Positions 55,901 through 64,000 of a DNA stretch of 64,000 nucleotides are shown piece by piece (positions within the stretch are counted from its first letter, which is position 1; the number at the start of each line of letters is the position of its first letter). The DNA lies in assembly GCF_002899455.1 (NCBI RefSeq), contig NZ_PPFB01000001.1, positions 868,001-932,000 on the forward strand, written 5' to 3'. Below the pieces are notes generated by a model. The model ran no database searches. It had not been told where the DNA came from and was given only the letters and a program-made list of their open reading frames with translations. A program made the position numbers and the translations under genes. Source of the stretch: Streptomyces sp. DH-12 (GTDB lineage: Bacteria; Actinomycetota; Actinomycetes; Streptomycetales; Streptomycetaceae).

Positions 55901-58357
55901 CACGGCCTCGCGCACCTGCCGCACCCAGTACTGCGGCGTCAGCAGCTCGGGACCGGCCGGCGCACCGGACACCGTGGAGCACACGTCCATGCGGGGCTCC
56001 CGGTACGCAACCGACCCGGCGACCTCCTCGTACGCGGCGAGCATCGGCTCCATCAGCGCCGAGTGGAAGGCGTGACTGACCGTCAGCCGGTTCGTCCTGA
56101 CGCCCTCGTCCTTCAGCCGCTCCTCCAGGGCGGCGATCGCCGCCGTCCCGCCCGAGAACACCACGGCCGTGGGCCCGTTCACGGCCGCCAGCGAGACCGG
56201 CCCGGTCGCGAGCAGGTGCAGCGCCCGCTCCTCCGGCACCGCGGCGGCGAGCATCGCTCCGTCGGCCGGCAGCGCGCCCATCAGCCGGCCGCGGGCGGCG
56301 ACGAGCCGACACGCGTCGGCCCGCGACCACACCCCGGCCACGTAGGCCGCGGCCAGCTCACCGATCGAGTGCCCGACCACCACGTCCGGGGTCACGCCGA
56401 ACGACTCCAGGAGGCGGTACATCGCCACCTCGAACGCGAACAGCGCGGGCTGCGTGTACTCCGTCCGGTCGAGCGGGGCGCTGTGCCCGGTGTCGCCGGC
56501 CCGGCCGGACATGACCTCGCGCAGCGACACCCCCAGCAGGGCGTCGAACTCCGCGCAGATCTCGTCGAGGGCGGCGGCGAACACGGGGAACGCGGCGGCC
56601 AGCCCTTCGCCCATGCCGACGCGTTGCGCGCCCTGGCCGGTGAACAGGAAGGCCGTTCCGCCGGTGGTGGCGGCACCCGACACGAGCTGCGGGGACTCCG
56701 CGCCCTCGGCCAGGGCCGTGAGGCCGGCGAGCAGAGCGGCCCGGTCGGCGCCGAGCACCGCGCCGCGCCGCGCCAGCTGAGCGCGCCCGGTGAGCAGGGC
56801 GGCGGCGACATCAGCGTCATCCGCCTCGGGGTGCGCGGCGAGCCAGTCCCGCAGCCGGCCCGCCTGCGCCTGGAGCGCGGCTTCCGACTTGGCGGACAGC
56901 AGCCACGGCGCCGGCAGCGCCGGACGGCCCGGCTCCGGCCGCTGTGCGTCGTCCGCCGGTCCGGTGGCACGGGCGCGTGGCGCCTCTTCGAGGATCACGT
57001 GAGCGTTGGTCCCGCTGATCCCGAAGGACGACACACCCGCCCGGCGCGGACGGCCGAGCTCCGGCCACCGCTGAGTCCGCGTCAGCAGCCTCACGGTGCC
57101 CGCCGACCAGTCGACCTCGGGGGTCGGCTCGTCCACGTGCAACGTCGGGGGCATGACCCCCTCGCGCATCGCCATGACCATCTTGATCACGCCCGCGACA
57201 CCCGCCGCGGCCTGCGTGTGACCGATGTTCGACTTCACGGAACCCAGCCACAGCGGGTTGTCGTCCCCCCGGGCCTGGCCGTACGCGGACATGAGCGCCC
57301 GCGCCTCGATCGGATCGCCGAGCCGTGTTCCCGTACCGTGCGCCTCCACGGCGTCCACCTCGGACGCCGACAGCCGCGCGTCGGCCAGCGCGGCCCGCAC
57401 GACCCGCTCCTGCGACGGCCCGTTCGGTGCGGTCAGCTGGCTGCTCGCACCGTCCTGGTTCACCGCCGAGCCCCGCATCACCGCCAGCACCCGGTGCCCG
57501 GCGCGCTCCGCGTCCGACAGCTTCTCCAGCACCAGCACGCCCACGCCCTCGGCCCAGCCCGTGCCGTCCGCCGACGACGAGAAGGCCCTGCACCGCCCGT
57601 CCGGCGCCAGCCCGCGCTGCCGGGAGAACTCCACGAACGTGCCAGGTGTCGCCATCACGGTCACACCGCCGGCGAGCGCCATCGAGCACTCACCCTGGCG
57701 CAGCGCCTGCGCGGCGAGGTGCAGCGCGACGAGCGAGGAGGAACACGCGGTGTCGACCGTCACCGCCGGCGCCTCCAGGCCGAAGGTGTAGGCCAGCCGG
57801 CCCGACGCGACGCTGCCCGCGCTCCCGGTCAGCATGTAGCCCTCGAAGCCCTCGGGGGTGTGGGGGCGGGAGCCGTAATCGTCGTACATGACGCCCATGT
57901 ACACCCCGGTACGGGTGCCCCTCAGCGTCGTCGGGGCGATGCCCGCGTGCTCGAAAGCCTCCCAGCTGGTCTCCAGCAGCAACCGCTGCTGGGGGTCCAT
58001 CGCCGCCGCCTCGCGGGGGCTGATGCCGAAGAACTCGGCGTCGAACCGGTCCGCGTCGTACAGGAAGCCGCCTTCGCGGGCGTACGAGGTGCCGAGGTGG
58101 TCGGGGTCCGGGTGGTACAGGTTCTCCAGGTCCCAGCCACGGCCGTCCGGGAAGGGACCGACCGCGTCACGTCCGGCGCTCAGCAGCTCCCACAGGTCCT
58201 CCGGGGAGGCGACACCGCCCGGCAGCCGGCAGGCCATGCCCACGATCGCGATCGGCTCGTGTGCGCGCTCCTCCAGATCCCGCACCCGCTGCCGGCTCTC
58301 CCGCAGATCGACCGTCGCCCGCTTGAGATAGTCACGAAGTTTCTGCTCGTTGTCCAT
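46982..58357 (-). CDS. Type I polyketide synthase, last two modules plus thioesterase
   Basis: 3791 residues. An N-terminal docking helix (1-33, [20 protein letters not shown]) is followed by two full modules. Module A: KS (34-460, Cys205), AT (570-880, Ser664 in GHSIGE), DH (945-1215, His971 in [10 protein letters not shown]), KR (1400-1590, Tyr1560), ACP (Ser1727 in GFDSL). Module B: KS (Cys1959), AT (Ser2404), DH (His2715 in [10 protein letters not shown]), KR (Tyr3295), ACP (Ser3462). The C-terminal thioesterase (3560-3791) has Ser3647 in GYSAGG. Both ATs have HAFH, predicting malonyl-CoA. Both KRs carry the Asp of the B-type LDD motif (GVVDDG, GVLDDG). Each module therefore adds C2 and leaves an E double bond. 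The TE ends assembly by hydrolysis or macrocyclisation. The start is 2 nt after the upstream PKS stop, so the two are coupled. Confidence 0.95.
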   Translation of the reverse strand: MDNEQKLRDYLKRATVDLRESRQRVRDLEERAHEPIAIVGMACRLPGGVASPEDLWELLSAGRDAVGPFPDGRGWDLENLYHPDPDHLGTSYAREGGFLYDADRFDAEFFGISPREAAAMDPQQRLLLETSWEAFEHAGIAPTTLRGTRTGVYMGVMYDDYGSRPHTPEGFEGYMLTGSAGSVASGRLAYTFGLEAPAVTVDTACSSSLVALHLAAQALRQGECSMALAGGVTVMATPGTFVEFSRQRGLAPDGRCRAFSSSADGTGWAEGVGVLVLEKLSDAERAGHRVLAVMRGSAVNQDGASSQLTAPNGPSQERVVRAALADARLSASEVDAVEAHGTGTRLGDPIEARALMSAYGQARGDDNPLWLGSVKSNIGHTQAAAGVAGVIKMVMAMREGVMPPTLHVDEPTPEVDWSAGTVRLLTRTQRWPELGRPRRAGVSSFGISGTNAHVILEEAPRARATGPADDAQRPEPGRPALPAPWLLSAKSEAALQAQAGRLRDWLAAHPEADDADVAAALLTGRAQLARRGAVLGADRAALLAGLTALAEGAESPQLVSGAATTGGTAFLFTGQGAQRVGMGEGLAAAFPVFAAALDEICAEFDALLGVSLREVMSGRAGDTGHSAPLDRTEYTQPALFAFEVAMYRLLESFGVTPDVVVGHSIGELAAAYVAGVWSRADACRLVAARGRLMGALPADGAMLAAAVPEERALHLLATGPVSLAAVNGPTAVVFSGGTAAIAALEERLKDEGVRTNRLTVSHAFHSALMEPMLAAYEEVAGSVAYREPRMDVCSTVSGAPAGPELLTPQYWVRQVREAVRFAPAVRSLADAGVRRFVEVGPDAVLAALTRHTLNDEVAQRSLVEAASRRGVDEAGQFLRLLGAAHCSGVTVDWSPLSPAGPVTHLDLPAYAFQHRRYWVQPEDGALGDLGRAGLSTLDHPMLRVAAPLAGRDAWLFSGRLSATDQPWTADHTAFGSRLLPGTGFVELASAAGSRLDLPVVDELVLEAPLVFDGTAAVDVQVSVTELDHTGRRRLSVHSRAATGIAPSHPGGPDWTLHATGVLAPADGVTPAWTDPDWPPADGEPIDGTRLYDRLADLGFGYGPSFQGVRAAWTSGDDVFAEVSLGGTTAGRAAAFGVHPALLDAIFHAAIDVLADDLPDGRLPLPFSFGGVRVFRRGASAVRARIIRSGSEKVRIDACDATGAAVLSIDAVLARPADARALAGARAPLHTIAWTPVTAPEVPDRPLVALGRPVEGCAETFEDVTAFVAGGNPTGAAVVWSPGTAAEDGADVPATVRTAVHSALTVLRDWLAEPGCADSTLIVLTRNGAGLPGETPDLAAAAVRGLVRSAQSEHPGRIVSVDLDDDLADPHRRIAAAAAMDEPQLAIRVGATVAPRLVRAATAAPAGEPFGDGTVLITGGAGGLGAVTARHLVTRHGVRRLLLVSRRGSAAPGVAELVTELTALGARVRVAACDVSKRSDVAALLESVPVHEPVTAVVHTAGVVDDGTVETLTAEQVDRVLAPKADAAWHLHELTRDMDLAAFVLFSSAGPLLGGQGQGNYAAANAAMDALAQLRRSAGLPAHSLAWGLWKRGMAEALNEAGAEHLARQIRTRLGLSPIEPDTGMRMLDDALTTGEPMLMTALLDTQALTALGRLGTLPAVLRGLIHVPSRGRTADSPLRRRLLDAPADRWEALIRDEVRAIAAGVLGHESAEAVNPETPFTELGFDSLGGVEFRNKVTAATGVPLPSTLVFDYPTTAAVADFLRTRVDSAAPARSRPATARARADEPIAIVGMSCRYPGGVENADQLWDLIAGRVDAIGPMPDDRGWDIDHLYDTVPGTPGKMYTREGGFLRAAGDFDAAFFGIGPREAAAMDPQQRLLLEASWEALEDAGIDPASLRGSDTGVYAGVMYQDYGYTAREAADGAAEGYLATGSGGSVVSGRVSYALGLEGPAVTVDTACSSSLVALHLAVQALCAGETSLVLASGVTVMSTPMLFQEFSRQRALSPDGRCKAFSSAADGVAWAEGVGVLALERLSDAQRNGRPVLAVIRGSAVNQDGASNGLTAPNGPSQERVIAQALARAGVSAAEVDAVEAHGTGTTLGDPIEAQALINAYGQDRAEPLRIGSLKSNIGHAQAAAGVGGVIKMVQALRHETLPPTLHVDEPSPHVEWPADAVRILTEAEPWPAGGRPRRAGVSSFGISGTNAHVILEEAPLAPPRPVDPPRPPAVPLLLSARTPAALRCQARRLHDTLSERPELDLTDVAVTLALHRARFDRRAAAVGQDRETLLAALARLAADEPGSGIADDAGRTGTTAFLFTGQGAQRTGMGAGLYRAFPAFAAALDEVCAEFDAHLGHALRDVMFGAADETLLDRTEYTQPALFAFEVAMYRLVESLGVTPDVVAGHSIGELAAAYVAGVWSLPDACTLVAARGRLMGALPAGGSMLAAAVPEGRALELLAAADAGPAAGAVSLAAVNAPDAVVLSGDADAVSAVESRLVAEGVRTSRLRVSHAFHSALMDPMLAEFAEIAAGLTYREPRIPLCSTVTGAFAGAAVGTPEYWVRQVREAVRFAPAVRSLLDSGVGLFVELGPDAVLTAMTRATAAADVAARASVVAASRRTVDEPGQLVAALATAHCAGRPVRWSDYFGARPQARITLPAYPFQHERFWLLPAEAAAPLAGADSAGHPLLHAQTQLAGKDEWLFTGRLSLRTHPWLADHTVLGTVMMPGTGFVELALAAGARLGVPRLAELVLAAPLVLPADGTADLQLAVGEPDAAGHRTVAVHARVADAWVPHAHGLLTPAAPVPAPDWSRAWPPAAGEPVDGERVYRALSDLGFGYGPVFQGVRAAWTRGEEVFADLALDTDSAARATDFGLHPALLDAVFHAAVGPLVEGGPDGRLPLPFAFDGVQVAQSGVGALRVRIARIAPDTLRVDAADATGALVLSVKSVRSRPIEPQALAELRGAAPLFDLEWVAVPAAPEADAGCVVVLGDPAAVEAPEPATSCSDLAGLAGLGDAPDTVVWQAPRRTGAGAADVHTGVLTTLALLQGWTGAAHPGRLVIVTRTAAGLPGEEPDLAGAAVAGLVRSAQAEHPGRFLLIDHDGDALPLTSLADAVAQDEPHLAVRGGRLLAPRLRSLPATGAGAPPSFDRGTVLITGGTGGIGAIVARHLVTAHGARRLLLVSRRGAAADGAAELTAELTGHGAHVQVVACDVTERTAVQDLLAGIGTDAPLTAVIHAAGVLDDGTLDTLTAERTTRVLAPKVDAALHLHELTRDLDLSAFVLFSSAAPLLGGQGQGNYAAANSALDALARLRRSAGLPAHSLAWGLWTVGMAGALSGDGAEQYARRIRARLGLVPIDPDSGMALFDHALETDRATPMTALLDTVALTALARGGTLPAVLRGMIRVPRVTRSAGVSLARQMAALPDADLDAAALREVRHVAAAVLGHLSGDAIDPDAPFTELGFDSLGAVEFRNRLAQLTELTLPSTLIFDHPTAADVAKLVRSRIEESGTGVAEQVPAGVRGTITELVSTAHRRGELAGAMPLLTASAALMPLYSAEEAATRRPAAQLLARGDTAPALVCIPSFLAGSGSHQFARLAHELGGERRVSALRLPGTRAGDDLPPTWTAAIESLAASVAAELGRSPVALIGYSAGGAIAHAVARRIEDDGGTLAGVAMIDTYSPDDIELNRHVLTDALGQILSRNNSLTPVDDHGLLAMGGYVRIYPDREAEPIAAPTLNLRATLTLSTFGDSDPVPDWQHRGPIEHIEADHFSIIEERAPETAAHLRRWLDSLGGR

Positions 58358-58359
58358 GT

Positions 58360-61300
58360 CTACCTGCCGAGTTCGTTGTCAAGTGCTGCGAAGAGTTCGT
58401 CGTCGGTCGCCAGGTCGATGTCGGCGCCGTCGGGGCCGCCGTCCACCGTCCGGAGCAGACCGCGCAGTCGCGTGGCGTACGTTCCCGCCGGGCCGTCGCC
58501 GTCCGAAGGTCCGGCGGCCGAGAGTGCGGCCTCGAGGGCGTCCAGAGCCGCCTGGACCGGGTCCGCCGCTTCGCCGGCCAGCTCGCCCCGCAGGTGTTCG
58601 GCGAGAGCCTGAACGGTCGGGTGGTCGAAGACGAGCGTGCTGGGCAACTGCATTCCGGTGACGGTGTTCAGCCGGTTGCGCAGTTCGACCACGGTCAGGG
58701 AGTCGAAGCCCAGGTCCAGCAGTCCGCGCTGGACGTCGATCGTCCGCGGGGCCGGGTGGGCCAGCACGATACCGACCTGCTCCCTGACGAGGTCGAGCAG
58801 CCGCTGCCGCTGCTCCTCCGAGCCCAGGCCCGAGAGCCGTTGCGCGAGGGGGATCTCCGCCGGGGCGGAGGCTCGCCGGCCGGTGTGGGGCCCGGTGCGC
58901 ACCAGGCCCCGGTACAGCTCGGGCAGGGCGTCCCCGAGGCTCCGCAGGGCCGCGAGGTCGAGGGCCACCGGTGCGAGCACCGGTGGCGTCGCCGCCGCGC
59001 CGGCCGCCGGTGGCGCCTCGGCTCCGGCCAGGGCCGTGTCGAGGGCGGTGAGCGCCCGGCCGGCCGACATCGGCAAGATCCCGTTGCGTGCGAGCCTGGC
59101 CCGGTCGGCACGGTCGAGGTCGTTCGCCATGCCGTCCTGCCACATTCCCCAGGCGAGGGACACGGCGGGCAGGCCCTCGGCGCGCCGGTGTCCGGCGAGC
59201 GCGTCCAGGAAGGTGTTGCCGGCGGCGTAGCCGGCCTGTCCGGCGTTGCCCACCAGACCGGCGACGGACGAGAAGAGGACGAAGTGCGTCAGCTCCAGCC
59301 CGGCGGTCAGCTCGTGCAGGTTCCAGGCGGCTGCCACCTTCGGCCGTAGGACCCGGGAGAGGCGCTCCCGGGTCGTGGCCTCCAGCATGGCGTCCTCGAC
59401 GACTCCGGCCGCGTGCACGACCGCGGTGAGCGGGTGCTCGTCCGGAACCGAAGCGAGCAGCGCGGCCAGCGCGTCGCGGTCGGCCGCGTCGCATGCCGCG
59501 ACGCGTACGTCCGCGCCGAGCGCCGCCAGTTCGGCGATCAAATTCCGCGCCCCGCCTCGCCGGCTGGTGAGCAGCAGGCGACGGGCGCCGTGGGCGGTCA
59601 CCAGGTGCCGGGCGACCTGGGCCCCGAGGGCGCCGGTGCCCCCGGTGACCAGCACCGTGTGCTCCGGGTCGAACGCGCCACCGGTGTCCGGGGCCGGGTT
59701 CGGGACCTTGGCGAGCCGGGTCACGTAGGCCAGCCCTCCGCGCAGTTCGATCTGCGGCCGAGGGTCGGCCAGGGCCGCCGCGAGCAGGTCGCCGCCGACC
59801 GGGCGGCCGTCCGTGATCACGTGCTGGAAACGTCCCGGATGTTCCGACTCCGCGGTCCGCATCAGCCCGGAGAGCGCGCTGTGCGCCAGTTCCCCGGTGC
59901 TGACCACGGCGAGCCGAGCTCCGGCCGCCGGGTCGGTGGCGAGCCACTGCCGCAGGACCGTCAGCGTCTCCTCCGTGACCCGGCCGGTCTCCTGCGGGGT
60001 GGCCGGGCGTACCGGAAGGACGACCACGTCGGGTACGGGCGCGCCGTCCGCCGTCGAGGCCGCCAGGCCGGCGAGGTCGGCGTGGTGCCGGGCGGCGAGT
60101 CCGAGGGTGGTCCCGCCGAGGACCGCGAGACTCATGTCACCACCGGTGGCAAGTTCCACAGCGGCCCGCTCCACCGCGTACACGAGCGGCTCCGAGGGGC
60201 GGGTCAGCGAGGTCCCCGCCGGCAGGGCCCGCACGGCGAGCGAGGCGACGGTGGCGACCGGCGCGCCCGTCCCGTCGGCGACGGCGACCGTGACCGTTCC
60301 GTCCGGGCGGGGTGACAGCTTGACCCGCAGGGTTCCGGTCGCGGTCCCGGTCAGCTGGACGCCGCCGAAGGAGAAGGGCAGCCGTAGTGCGGCAGGCTCC
60401 TCCAGGAGCAGTGCGTGCAGCGCGGCGTCGAACAGGGCCGGGTGCAGGGCGAATCCCTCATCGAGGTCGACGGGCAGCTGTACCTCGGCGTAGAGGTCTT
60501 CGCCCGAGCGCCATGCCGCCCGGAGGCCCTGGAAGGCGGGTCCGTAGCCGTAGCCCCGGTCGGCGAGGCGGTCGTACAGGTTCTCGACCGGCTGTAGTTC
60601 GGCGCCGACCGGGGGCCACGGGACGAGGTCGGGGCCGGGGGTGCCGGGGACGGCGGCCACCACGGTTCCGGTGGCGTGCCGGTCCCAGGCGTCTCCTTCC
60701 TGGTCCCCGCGCGAGTGGACGGCGACGGGCCTGCGGCCGTCTCCGTCAGGGCCGCCGACGGTGATCTGGAGCTGGAGCGCGCCCTCGTCGGGGAGGACCA
60801 GGGGCGCCTGGAGGGCGAGTTCCTCCAGCCGCTCGCAGCCGAGTGCGGCGCCCGCGTGGAGCGCGAGCTCGACCAGGGCCGTGCCGGGGACCAGCAGGGT
60901 GCCGGCGACGGCGTGGTCGGCGAACCAGGGGTGGCTGCGGGCCGATATCCGGCCGGTGAACAGGACACCGTCGGAGTCGGCGAGCGGGACCGCGGCCCCG
61001 AGCAGCGGGTGCCGTGCGGCGTCCAGCCCGGCCGAGGTGACGTCGCCGCCGGGCCCTTCCATGAGCCAGTAGCGCCGGCGCTGGAAGGGATAGGTCGGCA
61101 GCTCCGCTGCCGGTCCCGTGTCCTCGTCGAACAGGGCGCGCCAGTCCACCGGCACCCCCCGCACGTGTGCGTGGGCCAGGGCGGTGACGGCTGTGTGCGG
61201 CTCGGGGCGCCCGCCGCGCATCACCGGGACCAGGAGCGATCCCGCGTCGAGGAAGTCTTGCCCCATGGCGCTGAGCACACCGTCCGGGCCGAGCTCCAGG

Positions 61301-64000
61301 AAGGTCCGTACGCCTTCGGCCTCCAGGGCGCGGGCCGCGTCCAGGAAGCGCACGGGGCGGCGGGCGTGCCGGACCCAGTACTCGTACGTGGTCAGCTCCT
61401 CGGCGCCGGCGAGCTGCCCCGTCAGGGTGGAGACGACCGGGATAGCGGGCGCGGCGAAGGTGAGCCCCTTCGCGACCGTCTGGAATTCGTCCAGCATCGC
61501 GTCCATGTGCGGCGAGTGGAAGGCGTGGCTGACGCGGAGCCGCTTGGTCCTGCGTCCCAGAGCGGAGAGTTCGGCCCCGACGGCCTCCACGGCCTCCTCG
61601 TCGCCCGAGAGCACCACGGAGGTGGGGCCGTTGACGGCGGCGATGTCCAGCAGGTCCTCCCGCCCGGCGAGCAGCGGCAGCACCTCCCGCTCCTCGGCCT
61701 CCACGGCGAGCATTGCGCCGCCGCCGGGCAGCGCCTGCATCAGCCGGCCGCGGGCCGCGACGAGCTGCGCCGCGTCCGCCAGGGAGAGGACGCCGGCGAC
61801 GTGCGCGGCGGCCAGCTCACCGACGGAGTGCCCGGCGACGAAGTCCGGTCGCACGCCCCAGCCTTCGAGAAGCCGGAAGAGCGCGACCTCGGTGGCGAAG
61901 AGGGCAGCCTGCGTGAAGCCGGTCCGGTCCAGCGGCGCCGGGTCCGTGCCGAAGAGGACGTCGAGCAGCGGCTTCTCCAGCCACGGGTCGAGCTCCTCGC
62001 ACACGGCGTCCAGCGCTGCGGCGTAGGCGGGGTAGGCGGTGTACAGCTCCCGTCCCATGCCGATTCGCTGGCTGCCCTGGCCGGTGAAGAGGAAGGCCGT
62101 ACGGCCGTCCACGGGGGTACCCCGCACGGCCGGTGCCGCGCAGCCGTCGACCGCTTCGGTGACGGTGGAGGCCACCACGACGGCGCGGTGCGGCAGTCCG
62201 GCCCGTCCGAAGGCCAGGGTCCGGCCCGCCGGCGCCAGGTCTCCACGCGCGGCGCCGGCGAGGGCAGCACCCACCCGGTCCGCCTGCGCGAGCAGAGCCG
62301 CGTCGTTATGCGCGGACAGCAGCAGGGGCACGACCGGCATCGGCGCGGCGGGCGGGGCTACCCCCTCGGCCGGCGGCTCCTCCACGATGACGTGGGCGTT
62401 GGTACCGCTGATGCCGAAGGAGGACACGCCTGCCCGGCGCGACCGGTCGGACTCGGGCCACGGCACCGCCTCGGTGAGCAGTTCGACCGCCCCGGCGGAC
62501 CAGTCCACGTGCGGGCTGGGCTCGTCGATGTGGAGGCTTCTGGGGAGCACCCCGTGCTCCATCGCCATGACCATCTTGATGACCCCGGCCACGCCGGCGG
62601 CGGCCTGGGAGTGTCCGATGTTGGATTTCAGGGAGCCCATCAGGAGGGGTGCCGTACGCTCCTGCCCGTACGTGGCGAGTACGGCGCGGGCCTCGATCGG
62701 GTCGCCCAGCGTGGTACCGGTGCCGTGGGCCTCCAGTGCGTCGACGTCCGCGGCGGTCAGGCCCGCGTTGGTCAGGGCCTGGCGGATCACCCGCTCCTGC
62801 GAGGAGCCGTTGGGGGCGGTGAGGCCGTTGCTCGCACCGTCCTGGTTGACGGCGGTTCCCCGGATCACGCCGAGGACCCGGCGGCCGTTGCGCCGGGCGT
62901 CGGAGAGCCGTTCCAGCAGGAGGATTCCGGCGCCTTCGGCCCAGGCCGCCCCGTCCGCCTGGGCGGAGAAGGACTTGCACCGGCCGTCCGGTGCCAGGCC
63001 GCGCTGCCTGCTGAACTCCACGAACAGAGTGGGCGCGGCGAGGACGGTCACCCCGCCGGCCAGGGCCAGCCCGCACTCGCCGTTCCGCAGCGCCTGCGCG
63101 GCGAGGTGGAGGGAGACGAGGGAGGAGGAGCAGGCGGTGTCGACGGTGATCGCCGGTCCCTGGAGGCCGAAGGTGTAGGCGACGCGGCCGGAGGCGACAC
63201 TGACCGTGCTGCCGACCGACAGATAGCCCTCCAGGGCCTCGGGGGCGTCCTTCAGGCGTGCCGCGTAGTCGTTGGCCATGACACCGGCGAACACCCCGGT
63301 CCGGCTGCCCTTGAGTGAGGCCGGGTCGATGCCCGCGCGTTCGAATGCCTCCCAGCAGATCTCCAGCAGCAGGCGCTGCTGCGGATCGATGGCGGTGGCC
63401 TCACGGGCGCTCACCCCGAAGAGCTCGGGGTCGAACTGCGGGGCGTCGTAGAGGAATCCGCCGTGCCGGGTGTACGAGGTGCCCATGTGGTCGGGGTCCG
63501 CGTCGTACAGGCCGTCCAGGTCCCAGCCACGGTCGTCCGGGAACGGGCCGATGGCGTCCCGCTCGTCGGACAGCAGCGCCCACAGCTCCTCCGGTGAGCT
63601 GACCTGGCCCGGATAGCGGCAGGCCATCGCGACGATCGCGATCGGCTCGTCGGAGGCGCCGACGGCCGGTTCGGCCTCGGCCGGTGCGGCGTCCCGGCCG
63701 AGCAGCTCGGTCCGCAGGAAACCGGCCAGTTCGACTGTACTCGGGTGGTCGAACACCAGCGTCGCGGGCAGCTTCAGACCTGTGGCCGCGTTCAGCCGGT
63801 TGCGCAGTTCCACCGCCTTGAGCGAGTCGAAGCCCAGCTCGTTGAAGGCCCGGTCGGGCGCGACCTGGCCGGCGTCGGTGTGCCCCAGCACGGAGGCCAC
63901 CACGCCGCGGACCAGCTCCAGCAGCGCGCGCTCCTGGTCCTGGGGGGCCAGGGGCGCCAGGCGTTCCCGGAGGGAGTTCCCGCCCGCCCGCTCGCCGGCG
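58360..64000 (-). CDS. Type I polyketide synthase, penultimate protein (N-terminus outside window)
   Basis: About 1880 residues visible. Nucleotide anchors on the minus strand: ACP of a preceding module (phosphopantetheine Ser codon 63823-63825), then a whole module with KS (Cys 63130-63132, DTACSSS), AT (Ser 61825-61827, GHSVGE; HAFH, so malonyl), DH (His 60913-60915, [10 protein letters not shown]), KR (Tyr 59227-59229; GVVEDA, B-type Asp kept), ACP (Ser 58699-58701). A C-terminal acidic docking tail ([15 protein letters not shown]) follows, matching the docking helix of the next protein. The KR and AT read differently from the next protein's modules (for example [16 protein letters not shown] against [12 protein letters not shown]), indicating separate module ancestry. 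The reading frame continues through 64000, so at least one more module lies beyond. Confidence 0.95.
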   Translation of the reverse strand, partial: AGERAGGNSLRERLAPLAPQDQERALLELVRGVVASVLGHTDAGQVAPDRAFNELGFDSLKAVELRNRLNAATGLKLPATLVFDHPSTVELAGFLRTELLGRDAAPAEAEPAVGASDEPIAIVAMACRYPGQVSSPEELWALLSDERDAIGPFPDDRGWDLDGLYDADPDHMGTSYTRHGGFLYDAPQFDPELFGVSAREATAIDPQQRLLLEICWEAFERAGIDPASLKGSRTGVFAGVMANDYAARLKDAPEALEGYLSVGSTVSVASGRVAYTFGLQGPAITVDTACSSSLVSLHLAAQALRNGECGLALAGGVTVLAAPTLFVEFSRQRGLAPDGRCKSFSAQADGAAWAEGAGILLLERLSDARRNGRRVLGVIRGTAVNQDGASNGLTAPNGSSQERVIRQALTNAGLTAADVDALEAHGTGTTLGDPIEARAVLATYGQERTAPLLMGSLKSNIGHSQAAAGVAGVIKMVMAMEHGVLPRSLHIDEPSPHVDWSAGAVELLTEAVPWPESDRSRRAGVSSFGISGTNAHVIVEEPPAEGVAPPAAPMPVVPLLLSAHNDAALLAQADRVGAALAGAARGDLAPAGRTLAFGRAGLPHRAVVVASTVTEAVDGCAAPAVRGTPVDGRTAFLFTGQGSQRIGMGRELYTAYPAYAAALDAVCEELDPWLEKPLLDVLFGTDPAPLDRTGFTQAALFATEVALFRLLEGWGVRPDFVAGHSVGELAAAHVAGVLSLADAAQLVAARGRLMQALPGGGAMLAVEAEEREVLPLLAGREDLLDIAAVNGPTSVVLSGDEEAVEAVGAELSALGRRTKRLRVSHAFHSPHMDAMLDEFQTVAKGLTFAAPAIPVVSTLTGQLAGAEELTTYEYWVRHARRPVRFLDAARALEAEGVRTFLELGPDGVLSAMGQDFLDAGSLLVPVMRGGRPEPHTAVTALAHAHVRGVPVDWRALFDEDTGPAAELPTYPFQRRRYWLMEGPGGDVTSAGLDAARHPLLGAAVPLADSDGVLFTGRISARSHPWFADHAVAGTLLVPGTALVELALHAGAALGCERLEELALQAPLVLPDEGALQLQITVGGPDGDGRRPVAVHSRGDQEGDAWDRHATGTVVAAVPGTPGPDLVPWPPVGAELQPVENLYDRLADRGYGYGPAFQGLRAAWRSGEDLYAEVQLPVDLDEGFALHPALFDAALHALLLEEPAALRLPFSFGGVQLTGTATGTLRVKLSPRPDGTVTVAVADGTGAPVATVASLAVRALPAGTSLTRPSEPLVYAVERAAVELATGGDMSLAVLGGTTLGLAARHHADLAGLAASTADGAPVPDVVVLPVRPATPQETGRVTEETLTVLRQWLATDPAAGARLAVVSTGELAHSALSGLMRTAESEHPGRFQHVITDGRPVGGDLLAAALADPRPQIELRGGLAYVTRLAKVPNPAPDTGGAFDPEHTVLVTGGTGALGAQVARHLVTAHGARRLLLTSRRGGARNLIAELAALGADVRVAACDAADRDALAALLASVPDEHPLTAVVHAAGVVEDAMLEATTRERLSRVLRPKVAAAWNLHELTAGLELTHFVLFSSVAGLVGNAGQAGYAAGNTFLDALAGHRRAEGLPAVSLAWGMWQDGMANDLDRADRARLARNGILPMSAGRALTALDTALAGAEAPPAAGAAATPPVLAPVALDLAALRSLGDALPELYRGLVRTGPHTGRRASAPAEIPLAQRLSGLGSEEQRQRLLDLVREQVGIVLAHPAPRTIDVQRGLLDLGFDSLTVVELRNRLNTVTGMQLPSTLVFDHPTVQALAEHLRGELAGEAADPVQAALDALEAALSAAGPSDGDGPAGTYATRLRGLLRTVDGGPDGADIDLATDDELFAALDNELGR

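Larger units (their letters stand above)
41345..64000. other. Left part of a type I PKS biosynthetic gene cluster
   Basis: Contains luxR, helD, a DHA2 exporter and the end of a modular PKS, all on the minus strand. The left boundary is set by the mobile-DNA scar and low-GC gap before 41345. The right side continues past 64000, where the loading module, earlier modules and tailoring genes must lie. Release chemistry (TE) and transport are inside the window. Confidence 0.88.

Overview
The window is high-GC actinobacterial chromosome and almost certainly Streptomyces. The evidence is GC-rich third codon positions, frequent GTG and TTG starts, zf-HC2 anti-sigma and SpoIIE-type regulators, GlgA/GlgC, a DUF574 methyltransferase, a modular type I PKS, and two TTA (bldA-type) leucine codons confined to accessory genes. 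From memory, the order sdhA-sdhC / LysR / NTF2-like / PAS-GGDEF-EAL / methyltransferase / lipoprotein matches the region around SCO0922-SCO0930 of S. coelicolor; I could not check this.

Layout. (1) 1-2330: 3' part of a succinate dehydrogenase operon (sdhA cut by the window edge, sdhC), divergent from a LysR regulator. (2) 3339-6689: leftward operon of a DUF574 methyltransferase, an RmdA-like c-di-GMP enzyme and an NTF2-like protein, with coupled ends. (3) 6970-11990: cell-envelope block: secreted-repeat lipoprotein, proline-rich membrane proteins, DUF4239 protein, a membrane-anchored secreted protein divergent from a class F sortase, and a Tat-type polysaccharide deacetylase. (4) 12286-25671: mixed metabolism and regulation: two gene remnants (amino-acid permease, Fpg/Nei glycosylase), a hydrolase/MarR pair with twin operators, CapA-like lipoprotein, sigma factor with anti-sigma, SpoIIE phosphatase, DUF3291, VOC, GNAT, a 57-residue protein, a zinc-ribbon SDR, and a WS/DGAT acyltransferase. 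(5) 25926-37683: carbohydrate and cell-wall genes: GH2, glgC, glgA, FhuF-like protein, DMT transporter, Rpf-LysM-M23 muralytic protein, 6-phosphogluconate dehydrogenase, panD. (6) 37885-40628: a scar of mobile DNA: decayed IS5 transposase, an intact 897-bp IS5-family element with CTAG duplications and a frameshifted transposase, a broken coiled-coil gene, and a truncated acyl-CoA synthetase. (7) 41345-64000: left end of a biosynthetic gene cluster: an atypical response-regulator-like LuxR protein with a TTA codon, a HelD-type RNA-polymerase recycling factor, a DHA2-type exporter with a TTA codon, and the last modules of a modular PKS ending in a thioesterase.

How the cluster may work. All three complete visible modules are KS-AT-DH-KR-ACP. 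All ATs carry the malonyl-type HAFH motif, and all visible KR and DH active sites look intact. The product should therefore end in three consecutive conjugated C=C bonds before release by the thioesterase; upstream modules lie beyond position 64000. The exporter would move the product out. HelD, which removes stalled or drug-bound RNA polymerase, may provide self-protection, so a product acting on RNA polymerase is the most interesting hypothesis here. The TTA codons in the regulator and the exporter suggest bldA (developmental) gating of both switch-on and export. Three 34-bp repeats upstream of the exporter, and an 11-mer shared between one of them and the regulator's leader, are candidate binding sites.
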